Positions 43,700-53,055 of a stretch of DNA of 64,000 nt are shown here, piece after piece. Position 1 is the first letter of the stretch, and every line of letters starts with the position of its first letter. The stretch spans positions 62,001 through 126,000 of the forward strand of contig NZ_LZHZ01000051.1 in assembly GCF_001667505.1 (NCBI RefSeq), given 5' to 3'. The notes under the pieces are model-generated. The model saw only the letters and a list, made by a program, of their open reading frames with translations. It ran no database searches and was not told the DNA's origin. Position numbers and translations under genes: made by a program. This stretch comes from Mycobacterium sp. ACS1612. GTDB lineage: Bacteria; Actinomycetota; Actinomycetes; Mycobacteriales; Mycobacteriaceae.

Positions 43700-44302
43700 A
43701 TGGCTGGTCTAGACGATTTGTATGCCCAGATCCCGGTATCGGAGATTGCGAGCAAGATCGGCGCTGACGAAGGCGAAGTGGACAACGCGATTCACACGCT
43801 GGTGCCCGCACTTGTCGGCGGTGTGGCGGAGAACGTGCACGCCGACCAGATTGATTCCAGCGACCTGGAGTCCGCCGTCGCGCAGCAGGGCACCAGCGGC
43901 CTGCTCGACGGCGGGGTGAGCGTCGACGCAGTCGACGAGCAACAAGGCGACCAGTATGTCGCGAAGATCTTCGGCGGCAACGACAGCAACGCGGTGGCGT
44001 CCGCGCTGGCGGGCCAGGGCGCAGGCGGCGGCGATCTGATCAAGAAGCTGCTGCCCATCCTCGCGCCGATCGTGCTGGCCTACCTCGGCAAGCAGCTGTC
44101 CAAGGGCTCAGCACCGCAGGCGTCCGCTGGCGGCGGCGGCCTCGGCGACGTGTTGGGCAGCATCCTCGGTGGCGCTGGCGGAGGCGGAAACAACCCGCTG
44201 GGCAGCATCCTCGGCAGCGTGCTCGGCGGCGGTGGCGGCGGCAATCAGGGCAACCCGATCGGGGAGATCCTCGGCGGGCTGCTAGGCGGCGACAAGAAGT
44301 AG
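43700..44302 (+). CDS. DUF937-family protein with glycine-rich tail
   Basis: A 200-residue protein. The N-terminal about 100 residues fit DUF937 (LYAQIPVSEIASKIGADEGE, HTLVPALVGGVAENV). A short hydrophobic segment LLPILAPIVLAYLGKQL follows, and then a low-complexity tail of GGG and LGSILGG repeats (GGLGDVLGSILGGAGGGG) ending GGLLGGDKK. The function of DUF937 is unknown; the gly-rich tail could support assembly or membrane association. GTG 43697 directly precedes the ATG and is an alternative start. A terminator-like hairpin follows, separating it from valS. Confidence 0.82.
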   Translation: MAGLDDLYAQIPVSEIASKIGADEGEVDNAIHTLVPALVGGVAENVHADQIDSSDLESAVAQQGTSGLLDGGVSVDAVDEQQGDQYVAKIFGGNDSNAVASALAGQGAGGGDLIKKLLPILAPIVLAYLGKQLSKGSAPQASAGGGGLGDVLGSILGGAGGGGNNPLGSILGSVLGGGGGGNQGNPIGEILGGLLGGDKK

Positions 44303-44322
44303 TTTTTCCTGGCGAACAGACG

Positions 44323-44360
44323 CAAAGAGCCCCGTTTTCGCGGCGTGTCGGGGCCTTTTA
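44323..44360 (+). terminator. Rho-independent-type terminator before valS
   Basis: GCCCCG (44329-44334) and CGGGGC (44349-44354) form a GC-only stem with a 14-base loop, followed by CTTTTA. The flanking AAAGA and CTTTT extend the pairing slightly. It separates the DUF937 gene from the valS operon. Confidence 0.7.
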
Positions 44361-44394
44361 CGTCTATTCGCGCTGTCTCCCTAGAATTGCCGGG

Positions 44395-47055
44395 GTGACC
44401 GCCAGCTCCCAATCCTCTGCCGAAGCCCTGCCCAAGTCGTGGGATCCGGGCGCGGTGGAGTCGCAGATCTACGAGGGCTGGGTCAACGCCGGCTACTTCA
44501 AGGCCGACGCGTCCAGCGACAAACCCGCGTACTCGATCGTGCTGCCGCCTCCGAATGTCACCGGCAGCCTGCACATGGGTCATGCGCTGGACCACACGCT
44601 GATGGACGTGCTGACCCGCCGCAAGCGGATGCAGGGCTATGAAGTGCTGTGGCTGCCCGGCATGGACCACGCGGGCATCGCCACCCAGAGCGTGGTGGAA
44701 AAGCAACTGCTCGTCGACGGCAAGACCAAAGAGGACTTCGGCCGCGAACTGTTCATCGACAAGGTGTGGGACTGGAAGCGAGACTCCGGCGGCACCATCG
44801 CCGGTCAGATGCGCAGGCTCGGCGACGGAGTCGACTGGAGCCGCGACCGGTTCACCATGGACGACGGCCTGTCGCGGGCGGTCCGCACCATCTTCAAGCG
44901 GCTGTTCGACGCCGGACTGATCTATCAGGCCGAGCGCCTGGTCAACTGGTCGCCGATCCTGGAGACGGCGATCTCCGACCTGGAAGTCAAATACGAAGAC
45001 GTAGAGGGCGAGCTGGTGTCGTTCCGGTACGGCTCGCTCGACGACAGCGAACCGCACATCGTGGTCGCCACCACCCGGGTCGAGACGATGCTCGGTGACA
45101 CCGCGATCGCCGTGCATCCCGACGACGACCGCTACCGGCACCTGGTCGGCACGACGCTGCCCCACCCATTCATCGACCGGCAAATCGTTATCGTCGCAGA
45201 CGCCCACGTCGACCCCGAATTCGGTACCGGCGCAGTGAAAGTCACGCCCGCGCACGACCCGAACGACTTCGAGATCGGGCTACGCCACCAGCTGCCGATG
45301 CCGTCGATCATGGATACCAAGGGCCGGATCGCCGACACCGGAACCGAATTCGACGGCCTTGACCGCTTCGAGGCGCGCGTCAAGGTCCGCGAGGCGCTGG
45401 CCGAGCAGGGTCGCATCGTCGCCGAAAAGCGGCCGTATCTGCACAGCGTCGGCCATTCCGAGCGCAGCGGTGAGCCGATCGAACCGCGGCTGTCCCTGCA
45501 ATGGTGGGTCAAGGTCGAGTCGATGGCGAAGGCCGCGGGCGACGCGGTGCGTAACGGCGACACCGTGATTCACCCGCCGAGCCTGGAACCGCGGTGGTTC
45601 GGCTGGGTCGACAACATGCACGACTGGTGTATTTCACGTCAGCTGTGGTGGGGGCACCGCATCCCGATCTGGCACGGCCCCAACGGCGAAACCGTCTGCG
45701 TCGGACCCGACGAAACCCCGCCGGAGGGCTGGGAACAGGACGCGGACGTCCTCGACACCTGGTTCTCGTCCGCGCTGTGGCCGTTCTCCACCATGGGCTG
45801 GCCCGATCACACCGCCGACCTGGCGAAGTTCTATCCGACCTCCGTGCTGGTCACCGGATACGACATCCTGTTCTTCTGGGTTGCGCGAATGATGATGTTC
45901 GGCACCTTCGTCGGCAACGACGCCGCCGTCACCCTCGACGGCGCGCGCGGACCGCAGGTGCCGTTCGAAAACGTGTTCCTGCACGGCCTGATTCGCGACG
46001 AATTCGGCCGCAAGATGAGCAAGTCGCGCGGCAACGGCATCGACCCCCTGGACTGGGTCGAGCAGTTCGGCGCCGACGCGCTGCGCTTCACGCTGGCCCG
46101 CGGCGCCAGCCCTGGCGGCGACCTGACCATCGGTGAGGACCACGCCCGCGCGTCACGCAATTTCGCCACCAAACTCTTCAACGCCACCCGGTTCGCGTTG
46201 ATGAACGGCGCCGCTCCCGCTCCGCTGCCCGACACCGCAGCGTTGACCGACGCCGACCGGTGGATTCTCGGTCGGCTTGAACAGGTTCGCGCCGAGGTGG
46301 ATTCGGCATTCGACGCCTACGAGTTCAGCCGGGCCTGCGAGGCGCTGTACCACTTCGCCTGGGACGAGTTCTGCGACTGGTACGTCGAACTCGCCAAGGT
46401 CCAACTGGGACAAGACGAGCTCACCCCACACACGACAGGGGTGCTGGCGACGGTGCTGGACACGCTGCTCAAGTTGCTGCATCCGGTGATGCCGTTCGTC
46501 ACCGAGGTGTTGTGGAAGACGTTGACGGGCGAGGAATCGATCGTGATTGCCGACTGGCCGCGGTCGTCCGGCTTCGCGGTGGATCCCGTTGCCGCACAAC
46601 GTGTTGCCGATATGCAGAAGCTGATCACCGAGGTCCGGCGGTTCCGCAGTGACCAGGGCCTCAACGACAGGCAGCGGGTTCCCGCCCGATTGTCGGGCAT
46701 CGAGGCCGCCGACCTCACCACGCAGGTGCCTGCGGTGCGGTCTCTGGCGTGGCTCACCGAGAGCGACGACTCGTTCAGCCCGTCGGCGCAAGTGGAGGTG
46801 CGACTGTCGCAGGCCACCGTCGTCGTCGAGGTCGACACCTCCGGCACCGTCGACGTCGCCGCCGAACGGCGCCGCCTCGAGAAGGATCTGGCCGCCGCGG
46901 AGAAGGAACTCAAGGGCACCACAGGCAAACTCGGCAACGACGCGTTCCTTGCCAAGGCGCCTGCCGATGTCGTCGAGAAGATCCGCGCCCGTCAGCAGGT
47001 GGCCCGCGAAGAAGTCGACCGCATCACGGCGAGGCTGGCGGGGCTGGGCCGATGA
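44395..47055 (+). CDS. valS: Valine--tRNA ligase
   Basis: An 886-residue class I aminoacyl-tRNA synthetase, GTG start. The HIGH motif is HMGH (residues 60-63 in NVTGSLHMGHAL) and the KMSKS motif is KMSKS (about 540-544 in FGRKMSKSRGNG). The editing (CP1) domain lies at about residues 180-390, with VVATTRVETMLGDTA. The C-terminus has the valyl-specific coiled coil (LEKDLAAAEKELKGTTGKLG). It charges tRNA-Val and edits mischarged threonine. It heads the operon with folC 25 bases downstream. No T-box leader was seen upstream. Confidence 0.98.
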   Translation: MTASSQSSAEALPKSWDPGAVESQIYEGWVNAGYFKADASSDKPAYSIVLPPPNVTGSLHMGHALDHTLMDVLTRRKRMQGYEVLWLPGMDHAGIATQSVVEKQLLVDGKTKEDFGRELFIDKVWDWKRDSGGTIAGQMRRLGDGVDWSRDRFTMDDGLSRAVRTIFKRLFDAGLIYQAERLVNWSPILETAISDLEVKYEDVEGELVSFRYGSLDDSEPHIVVATTRVETMLGDTAIAVHPDDDRYRHLVGTTLPHPFIDRQIVIVADAHVDPEFGTGAVKVTPAHDPNDFEIGLRHQLPMPSIMDTKGRIADTGTEFDGLDRFEARVKVREALAEQGRIVAEKRPYLHSVGHSERSGEPIEPRLSLQWWVKVESMAKAAGDAVRNGDTVIHPPSLEPRWFGWVDNMHDWCISRQLWWGHRIPIWHGPNGETVCVGPDETPPEGWEQDADVLDTWFSSALWPFSTMGWPDHTADLAKFYPTSVLVTGYDILFFWVARMMMFGTFVGNDAAVTLDGARGPQVPFENVFLHGLIRDEFGRKMSKSRGNGIDPLDWVEQFGADALRFTLARGASPGGDLTIGEDHARASRNFATKLFNATRFALMNGAAPAPLPDTAALTDADRWILGRLEQVRAEVDSAFDAYEFSRACEALYHFAWDEFCDWYVELAKVQLGQDELTPHTTGVLATVLDTLLKLLHPVMPFVTEVLWKTLTGEESIVIADWPRSSGFAVDPVAAQRVADMQKLITEVRRFRSDQGLNDRQRVPARLSGIEAADLTTQVPAVRSLAWLTESDDSFSPSAQVEVRLSQATVVVEVDTSGTVDVAAERRRLEKDLAAAEKELKGTTGKLGNDAFLAKAPADVVEKIRARQQVAREEVDRITARLAGLGR

Positions 47056-47080
47056 GCGCTTGCGCGAAGAGCAACAGTCA

Positions 47081-48487
47081 ATGACCGACGTCCCGACGCC
47101 GGACGAAATCGCCTCCCTGCTGCAGGTCGAGCATCTGCTCGATCAGCGTTGGCCGGAAACGAAACTCGAACCGAGCACCACCCGGATCTCCGCGTTGATG
47201 GAACTGCTCGGCTCACCGCAGCTCGGCTATCCATCGATTCACATCGCAGGCACCAACGGCAAGACGTCGGTGGCGCGGATGGTCGACTCGCTGCTGACCG
47301 CGTTCAGTCGCCGCACCGGTCGCACCACCAGCCCGCACCTGCAGTCCGCCGTGGAGCGGATATCGATCGACGGCAGGCCGATCAGCCCCGCCTCCTACGT
47401 CGCGACCTACCAGGAGATCGAGCCGTTCGTCCAACTGGTCGACCGGCAGTCCGAGGCCGCAGGCGGACCCGCGATGAGCAAGTTCGAGGTCGTCACCGCG
47501 ATGGCGTTCGCCGCGTTCGCCGACGCGCCTGTCGACGTCGCCGTCATCGAGGTCGGCCTCGGCGGGCGCTGGGACGCCACGAACGTCGTCAACGCTCCCG
47601 TCGCGGTGATCACCCCCATCGGCCTCGACCACGCCGACTATCTCGGCGACACCGTCGCCCAGATCGCGGGCGAGAAGGCAGGCATCATCACCAAACAGGC
47701 CGACGATCTGGTGCCCACCGACACCGTCGCCGTCATCGGCAGGCAGCTGCCTGAGGCGATGGAAGTGCTTCTGGCGCAGGCGGTTCGAGCCGACGCGGCG
47801 GTGGCCCGGGAAGACTCGGAGTTCGCCGTGCTCGGCAGGCAGGTCGCCGTCGGCGGTCAACTGCTGGAATTGCAGGGTCTCGGTGGTCGCTATTCGGACA
47901 TCTTCATCCCGCTACATGGTGAACACCAGGCCCACAACGCGGTGGTGGCGCTGGCGGCGGTCGAGGCGTTCTTCGGCGCCGGGGCCGACCGTCAGCTCGA
48001 CGTCGACACGGTGCGTGCCGGTTTCGCGGCCGCCACCAGCCCCGGCCGACTGGAACGGATGCGCACGGCGCCAACGGTTTTCATCGATGCGGCCCACAAC
48101 CCCGCGGGCGCAACCGCTCTTGCGCAGGCCCTGCAGGAAGAGTTCGACTTCCGCTACCTCGTCGGCGTGGTGTCGGTGATGGCCGACAAGGACGTCGACG
48201 GCATCCTGGCCGCCCTGGAGCCTGCCTTCGACCAGATCGTGGTGACCCACAACGGATCCCCGCGCGCGCTCGACGTCGAAGGGCTGGCGCTGCGGGCCGA
48301 GGAACGGTTCGGGACGGAGCGCGTCATCACCGCGGCCACGCTGCCCGACGCGATCGAAACCGCCACCGCCCTGGTCGAGGAATCCGGTAACGAGGGCGAG
48401 GGATTCAGCGGCGCAGGCGTGGTGATCACCGGATCCGTCGTCACCGCGGGGGCGGCGCGCACGCTGTTCGGGAAGGACCCGCAATGA
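47081..48487 (+). CDS. folC: Bifunctional folylpolyglutamate synthase / dihydrofolate synthase
   Basis: A 468-residue Mur-ligase-family enzyme. ATP P-loop IHIAGTNGKTSVARM (about residue 57), TTSPHLQSAVERISIDGR, the VIEVGLGGRWDATN region, and GLDHADYLGDTVAQIAGEKA, with the C-terminal TVFIDAAHNPAGATAL. It adds glutamate to dihydropteroate and folates. ATG 47081 is used; the frame stays open upstream but only within valS. It is followed by a DUF4233 gene whose ATG overlaps its stop, as in other mycobacteria. Confidence 0.96.
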   Translation: MTDVPTPDEIASLLQVEHLLDQRWPETKLEPSTTRISALMELLGSPQLGYPSIHIAGTNGKTSVARMVDSLLTAFSRRTGRTTSPHLQSAVERISIDGRPISPASYVATYQEIEPFVQLVDRQSEAAGGPAMSKFEVVTAMAFAAFADAPVDVAVIEVGLGGRWDATNVVNAPVAVITPIGLDHADYLGDTVAQIAGEKAGIITKQADDLVPTDTVAVIGRQLPEAMEVLLAQAVRADAAVAREDSEFAVLGRQVAVGGQLLELQGLGGRYSDIFIPLHGEHQAHNAVVALAAVEAFFGAGADRQLDVDTVRAGFAAATSPGRLERMRTAPTVFIDAAHNPAGATALAQALQEEFDFRYLVGVVSVMADKDVDGILAALEPAFDQIVVTHNGSPRALDVEGLALRAEERFGTERVITAATLPDAIETATALVEESGNEGEGFSGAGVVITGSVVTAGAARTLFGKDPQ

Positions 48488-48867
48488 GTTCCGAACAACC
48501 GGACCCGTGGAAGAGCTTCCGCGGCGTGATGGCGGGCACCCTGATCCTCGAGGCGATCGTGGTGCTACTCGCGTTGCCGGTGGTGGCCGCCGCCGACCAG
48601 GGACTCACACCGCTGAGCGCCGGCTATCTGATCGGCTTCGCGCTGGTCCTGGTGCTGCTGTGCGGGGTGCAGGGCAGGCCATGGGCCATCTGGGTCAACG
48701 TCGGTGTCCAGGTGGTGCTGATCGCGGGTTGGCTGCTGCACGGCGCGGTCGGCTTCATCGGGCTGATCTTCGCCGCGGTCTGGTTGTTCATCGCATACCT
48801 GCGCGCCGAGGTGCTGCGCCGCCAGAAGCGTGGCCTGCTTCCGGGCCAGCAGCCACCGTCCGACTAG
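48484..48867 (+). CDS. DUF4233 integral membrane protein (Rv2446c-like)
   Basis: A 127-residue protein with four predicted hydrophobic helices (GTLILEAIVVLLALPVVAA, GYLIGFALVLVLLCGVQG, AIWVNVGVQVVLIAGWLL, VGFIGLIFAAVWLFIAYL) and a short basic C-terminal tail ending in QKRGLLPG. It belongs to DUF4233, almost always found directly after folC in actinobacteria and overlapping it here by 4 bases. Function unknown. Gene order suggests a link to folate or to the nucleoside diphosphate kinase that follows. Confidence 0.9.
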   Translation: MSSEQPDPWKSFRGVMAGTLILEAIVVLLALPVVAAADQGLTPLSAGYLIGFALVLVLLCGVQGRPWAIWVNVGVQVVLIAGWLLHGAVGFIGLIFAAVWLFIAYLRAEVLRRQKRGLLPGQQPPSD

Positions 48868-48877
48868 GCTGTCGGCC

Positions 48878-49288
48878 GTGACTGAGCGGACCCTCGTTTT
48901 GATCAAGCCCGACGGCGTGCAGCGCGGCCTCATCGGCGAGATCCTGCGCCGGATCGAAGGCAAGGGCCTGAGCATCGCGGCGCTGGAACTCAAGAACGTC
49001 GAAGACGACCTCGCCCGCAAGCATTACGCCGAGCACGAGGACAAGCCGTTCTTCGGTTCGCTGCTGGAGTTCATCACCTCGGGGCCGGTGGTGGCCGCGA
49101 TCGTGGAGGGCCCGCGAGCGATCGCCGCGTTCCGCCAACTTGCCGGCGGCACCGACCCGGTGGAGAAGGCAGCGCCCGGCACAATCCGCGGTGACCTGGC
49201 ACTTATCACCCAGGACAACCTGGTGCACGGCTCCGATTCGGCGGAGTCGGCGGCCCGCGAGATCGAACTCTGGTTCCCTGGCAAATAG
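48878..49288 (+). CDS. ndk: Nucleoside diphosphate kinase
   Basis: A 136-residue enzyme starting at GTG 48878, ten bases after the DUF4233 gene. TLVLIKPDGVQRGLIGEIL is the N-terminal signature; the phosphohistidine is in TQDNLVHGSDSAESA. It transfers the gamma-phosphate from ATP to other NDPs and supplies (d)NTP pools. Length and motifs equal those of mycobacterial NdkA (136 residues). Confidence 0.97.
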   Translation: MTERTLVLIKPDGVQRGLIGEILRRIEGKGLSIAALELKNVEDDLARKHYAEHEDKPFFGSLLEFITSGPVVAAIVEGPRAIAAFRQLAGGTDPVEKAAPGTIRGDLALITQDNLVHGSDSAESAAREIELWFPGK

Positions 49289-49582
49289 CCCGCTGGTCCA
49301 GCCTGGTCGGTCTGGCCCGCGTGATGTGGGATACTGGCCTCGGGTAGCCGTCCTGTTAAGCGGGGTGGATGCCCGAATGAAGACTTCGACGTGCGCGACC
49401 ATCGCGAACGCGGTGCGGCGCCGACCGTCCAGCCATCATTCAGACCGGCACCGAGACGGTTCCCACAGGAACCCCTCGGGGCGAGACCATAACAAGCTCG
49501 GGAGCACTAGCCCGGGGACAAGAGCGAGAGCCCTCGCGTGGCCGCGTCACACACGACGCGCCCGGGGGCTTGAGGAGAATAC
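49289..49582. other. Leader / promoter region of rne
   Basis: 294 bases with no gene. A possible promoter lies near 49328-49336 (GGGATACTGG). The remainder, about 240 bases, is GC-rich with a purine-rich ribosome-binding site GAGGAG at 49570-49576 shortly before the GTG. Long 5' leaders that allow feedback control by RNase E itself are known for rne in other bacteria; here this is only an expectation. I could not identify a specific conserved structure by eye. Confidence 0.45.
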
Positions 49583-52273
49583 GTGGCCGACAGTGAGAAT
49601 TTTTCAGCCGATACCGACGAGCTTTCAGACGAGATTCAGACCGGCGAGGATCAGCAGGTAACGCTGATCGACGCGCCCGCCGAAACTGCCGACGACACGG
49701 CCGACGACGCGGAGCCACCGGCAGAGGTCGCCGAGGAGGAAGAGCCAGAGTCGCGGCTCATTCTCGACCACGCCCCCGAGCCTGAGCGCGCCGACTATCT
49801 GCCGCTGTTCATGGCGCCGCAGCCCGTCGAACTGGACTACGACTCGGACGCCGACGAGGACGACGAGGACGACGACGGCGGCGCCGACGCCGACGACGAT
49901 CAAGGAGAGCGGCCTGCGGGCAGGCGCCGCCGCCGTGGTCGGCGAGGCCGCGGGCGTGGTCGCGGCGAGCAGGGCGGCGATGACGACGACAGCGACTCCG
50001 GCGAAACCCAGGCCGACGCCAAGGACGACGAGTCCGGCGACGATTCCGACGAGGACACCGGCGACGACGACACCGGCACCGAGGGCGCGACCCGCCGGCG
50101 CAGGCGTCGGCGCCGCCGCAAGTCGGGGTCCGGTGACGACAACGACGACGCCGGTTCGCCCGACGATCCGCCCAACACCGTCGTCCACGAGCGTGCGCCG
50201 CGGACCGGCAAGGACAAATCCGACAAGGACAACGGCGAGATCCAGGGCATCAGCGGGTCGACCCGGCTGGAAGCCAAGCGGCAACGCCGCCGCGACGGCC
50301 GCGACGCCGGCCGGCGCCGTCCGCCGATCCTGAGCGAAGCCGAGTTCCTGGCTCGCCGCGAAGCCGTCGAGCGGACGATGGTGGTGCGCGACAAGGTCCG
50401 CACCGAACCGCCGCACGAAGGCGCTCGCTACACCCAGATCGCGGTGCTCGAGGACGGCGTCGTCGTCGAGCATTTCGTCACCTCCGCGGCGTCGGCCAGC
50501 CTGGTCGGCAACATCTACCTCGGCATCGTGCAGAACGTGCTGCCGTCGATGGAGGCGGCGTTCGTCGACATCGGCCGCGGCCGCAACGGCGTGCTCTACG
50601 CGGGCGAGGTGAACTGGGAGGCCGCGGGCCTCGGTGGGCAGAACCGCAAGATCGAACAGGCGCTCAAGCCGGGCGACTACGTCGTGGTGCAGGTCAGCAA
50701 GGATCCGGTCGGACACAAGGGCGCGCGGCTGACCACGCAGGTGTCGCTGGCCGGCCGCTACCTGGTTTACGTGCCCGGTGCATCCTCGACCGGCATCAGC
50801 CGCAAGCTGCCCGACACCGAACGGCAGCGGCTCAAGGAGATCCTGCGTGAGGTGGTGCCTGCCGACGCGGGCGTGATCATCCGCACCGCGTCCGAGGGCG
50901 TCAAAGAAGAAGACATCCGCACCGACGTCGAGCGCCTGCAGAACCGCTGGGCCGAGATCGAAGCCAAGGCCGCCGAGACCACCGAGAAGAAGGCCGGCGC
51001 CGCGATCGCGCTCTACGAAGAGCCCGACGTACTGGTCAAGGTGATCCGCGACCTGTTCAACGAGGACTTCTCCGGGCTGATCGTATCCGGCGACGACGCC
51101 TGGACCACGATCAACGACTATGTGAATTCCGTTGCGCCCGAGCTTGTTCCGCGGCTGACGAAGTACGAGCCTGCCCCCGACGGTCCGGACGTGTTCGCGG
51201 TGCACCGCATCGATGAGCAGCTGACCAAGGCGATGGACCGCAAGGTGTGGTTGCCCTCGGGCGGCACGCTGGTCATCGACCGCACTGAGGCGATGACCGT
51301 CGTCGACGTCAACACCGGCAAGTTCACCGGTTCCGGCGGCAACCTGGAGCAGACCGTTACCCGCAACAACCTCGAAGCGGCCGAGGAGATCGTGCGCCAA
51401 CTGCGGCTGCGCGACATCGGCGGCATCGTGGTCATCGACTTCATCGACATGGTGCTGGAGTCGAACCGAGATCTGGTGCTGCGCAGGCTCACCGAGGCGC
51501 TGGCCCGTGACCGCACCCGCCACCAGGTGTCCGAGGTGACGTCGCTGGGGCTGGTGCAGCTGACCCGAAAGCGGTTGGGCACCGGGCTGATTGAAGCGTT
51601 CTCCACGCAGTGCACGCAGTGCGCCGGCCGCGGCATCCTGCTGCACGGTGATCCGGTCGATTCCGCGTCGGCGACCGGCCGCAAGTCCGACACCGGCAAT
51701 CGGCGCGGCAAGCGCGGCAAGAAGGGCGCCAAGGCGGACGACGTCGCGGTCGCGAAGGTGCCGCCGCATCCCGCGGGCGAGCATCCGATGTTCAAGGCGA
51801 TGGCCGCGGCCAACGGCAAGCACGAGCACGACGAGGACACCGACGGCGAGGCCGACGACACCACGACCACCGAGGACGTCATCGAACTGGAACCCGACAC
51901 CATCGGCGAGGCGTTCGTCGAGTCGGAGGACGAGGAGGAACTCGACGACGAGGACTTCGACGACGAGGACGACTCGGCGGACGACGAGGACGAGGACGAG
52001 TCCGACGAGATCGACCTGGACGCCGACGATGAGGACGAGGACATCGACGACGACATCGAAGTCATCGACGGCGACTCCGACGACTCCGACGAGTACGACG
52101 AGGACTCGGACGAGGACGCCGACGACGAGGACGACGATTCTGAGGATTCTGACGAGGACCCCGACGCCGACGTCCGCGCCCAGCCTGCCGCGGTGGCGGT
52201 GACCGCCCCCGGCGGCCGCCACCGGCGTCGCGCCGCCGTGCGCCCGGCCGGTCCGCCCAGCCATGACGGCTGA
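49583..52273 (+). CDS. rne: Ribonuclease E/G with acidic and basic low-complexity extensions
   Basis: An 896-residue endoribonuclease. Residues 1 to about 240 are disordered, with Asp/Glu runs interrupted by Arg blocks (RPAGRRRRRGRRGRGRGRG). The catalytic half follows: an S1 domain beginning near TQIAVLEDGVVVEHF (about residue 285), 5'-sensor/RNase H-like parts, the catalytic Asp in MTVVDVNTGKFTG (about 572) and the second in GGIVVIDFIDMVLES (about 612), and the zinc-link cysteines in CTQCAGRG (about 676). The C-terminal about 170 residues are again strongly acidic. The N-terminal placement of the disordered extension is the actinobacterial layout, opposite to E. coli. It processes rRNA and initiates mRNA decay. 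GTG start with GAGGAG upstream. Confidence 0.96.
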   Translation: MADSENFSADTDELSDEIQTGEDQQVTLIDAPAETADDTADDAEPPAEVAEEEEPESRLILDHAPEPERADYLPLFMAPQPVELDYDSDADEDDEDDDGGADADDDQGERPAGRRRRRGRRGRGRGRGEQGGDDDDSDSGETQADAKDDESGDDSDEDTGDDDTGTEGATRRRRRRRRRKSGSGDDNDDAGSPDDPPNTVVHERAPRTGKDKSDKDNGEIQGISGSTRLEAKRQRRRDGRDAGRRRPPILSEAEFLARREAVERTMVVRDKVRTEPPHEGARYTQIAVLEDGVVVEHFVTSAASASLVGNIYLGIVQNVLPSMEAAFVDIGRGRNGVLYAGEVNWEAAGLGGQNRKIEQALKPGDYVVVQVSKDPVGHKGARLTTQVSLAGRYLVYVPGASSTGISRKLPDTERQRLKEILREVVPADAGVIIRTASEGVKEEDIRTDVERLQNRWAEIEAKAAETTEKKAGAAIALYEEPDVLVKVIRDLFNEDFSGLIVSGDDAWTTINDYVNSVAPELVPRLTKYEPAPDGPDVFAVHRIDEQLTKAMDRKVWLPSGGTLVIDRTEAMTVVDVNTGKFTGSGGNLEQTVTRNNLEAAEEIVRQLRLRDIGGIVVIDFIDMVLESNRDLVLRRLTEALARDRTRHQVSEVTSLGLVQLTRKRLGTGLIEAFSTQCTQCAGRGILLHGDPVDSASATGRKSDTGNRRGKRGKKGAKADDVAVAKVPPHPAGEHPMFKAMAAANGKHEHDEDTDGEADDTTTTEDVIELEPDTIGEAFVESEDEEELDDEDFDDEDDSADDEDEDESDEIDLDADDEDEDIDDDIEVIDGDSDDSDEYDEDSDEDADDEDDDSEDSDEDPDADVRAQPAAVAVTAPGGRHRRRAAVRPAGPPSHDG

Positions 52274-52284
52274 CCTGCGGTGAT

Positions 52285-52314
52285 TTGACCCTATAGGCGG
52301 GCCTCACGTACCCT
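52285..52314 (+). promoter_or_regulatory. Promoter candidate for rplU-rpmA
   Basis: TTGACC (52285-52290) and TACCCT (52309-52314) are spaced by 18 bases, a good sigma-A-type arrangement. The predicted start at about 52320 gives a 5' leader of about 105 bases before the rplU ATG, which is preceded by AGAGGAACG. Confidence 0.5.
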
Positions 52315-52424
52315 GGACCAGTTGTCTTACGGCTGACGCCGACGACAGCGGGCCCGACGTGGTTCCGCACCCAAGCATCGCGAGCGCACCGCAGGTGCCG
52401 CGCGCCCAGAGACGAAGAGGAACG

Positions 52425-52736
52425 ATGGCGACATACGCAATCGTGAAGACCGGCGGCAAGCAGTACAAGGTCGCCGTTGGTGACGTGGTCAAGGTCGAGA
52501 AGCTCGACGCCGAGGCCGGCGCATCCGTCTCGCTGCCCGTCGCGCTCGTCGTGGATGGCGCGAAGGTCACCAGTGCACCCAGGGACCTGGAGAAGGTCGC
52601 CGTCACGGGTGAGGTGCTCGAGCACACCAAGGGTCCCAAGATCCGCATTCACAAGTTCAAGAACAAGACCGGCTATCACAAGCGGCAGGGTCACCGTCAG
52701 CAGCTGACGGTCCTCAAGGTCACCGGCATCGCGTGA
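52425..52736 (+). CDS. rplU: 50S ribosomal protein L21
   Basis: A 103-residue ribosomal protein, the standard L21 length. The N-terminal ATYAIVKTGGKQYKVAVGDV and the C-terminal HKFKNKTGYHKRQGHRQQ are typical. L21 sits near domain V of 23S rRNA and contacts L20 in many bacteria. The AGAGGAACG ribosome-binding site precedes ATG 52425. It is in the standard pair with rpmA 46 bases downstream, and then obgE. Confidence 0.98.
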   Translation: MATYAIVKTGGKQYKVAVGDVVKVEKLDAEAGASVSLPVALVVDGAKVTSAPRDLEKVAVTGEVLEHTKGPKIRIHKFKNKTGYHKRQGHRQQLTVLKVTGIA

Positions 52737-52782
52737 TGAGCCGTCAGGCGAAGAACAGACAGCACAGGCGGAGGGCAATCTA

Positions 52783-53049
52783 ATGGCACACAAGAAGGGC
52801 GCTTCCAGCTCACGCAACGGTCGCGACTCAGCCGCCCAGCGGCTCGGCGTCAAGCGATTCGGCGGCCAGATCGTCAAGGCCGGCGAGATCATCGTCCGTC
52901 AGCGCGGCACGCACTTCCACCCCGGCGTGAATGTCGGCCGTGGCGGCGACGACACGCTGTTCGCGACCGCCCCCGGTGCGGTCACCTTCGGCAGCAAGCG
53001 TGGTCGCAAGATCGTCAGCGTGGTGCGACCGCAGCCTCAGGAGGCCTAG
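52783..53049 (+). CDS. rpmA: 50S ribosomal protein L27
   Basis: An 88-residue L27. The N-terminus AHKKGASSSRNGRDSAAQRL reaches the peptidyl-transferase centre in the ribosome, and GVKRFGGQIVKAGEIIVRQR continues the family pattern. No N-terminal cleavage extension (as in Firmicutes) is present. GGAGGGCAATCTA precedes the ATG. A large inverted repeat lies between its stop and obgE. Confidence 0.98.
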   Translation: MAHKKGASSSRNGRDSAAQRLGVKRFGGQIVKAGEIIVRQRGTHFHPGVNVGRGGDDTLFATAPGAVTFGSKRGRKIVSVVRPQPQEA

Positions 53050-53055
53050 TTCCGC

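Noticed and set aside
44303..44394. T-box leader for valS
   Set aside because: Only a 92-base gap with a terminator hairpin; no specifier or antiterminator sequence.
49625..52264. Very long open frame opposite rne (about 880 codons on the minus strand)
   Set aside because: It mirrors the GC-rich rne frame; the translation is Val/Gly/Asp repeats without domains, and rne is unmistakable.
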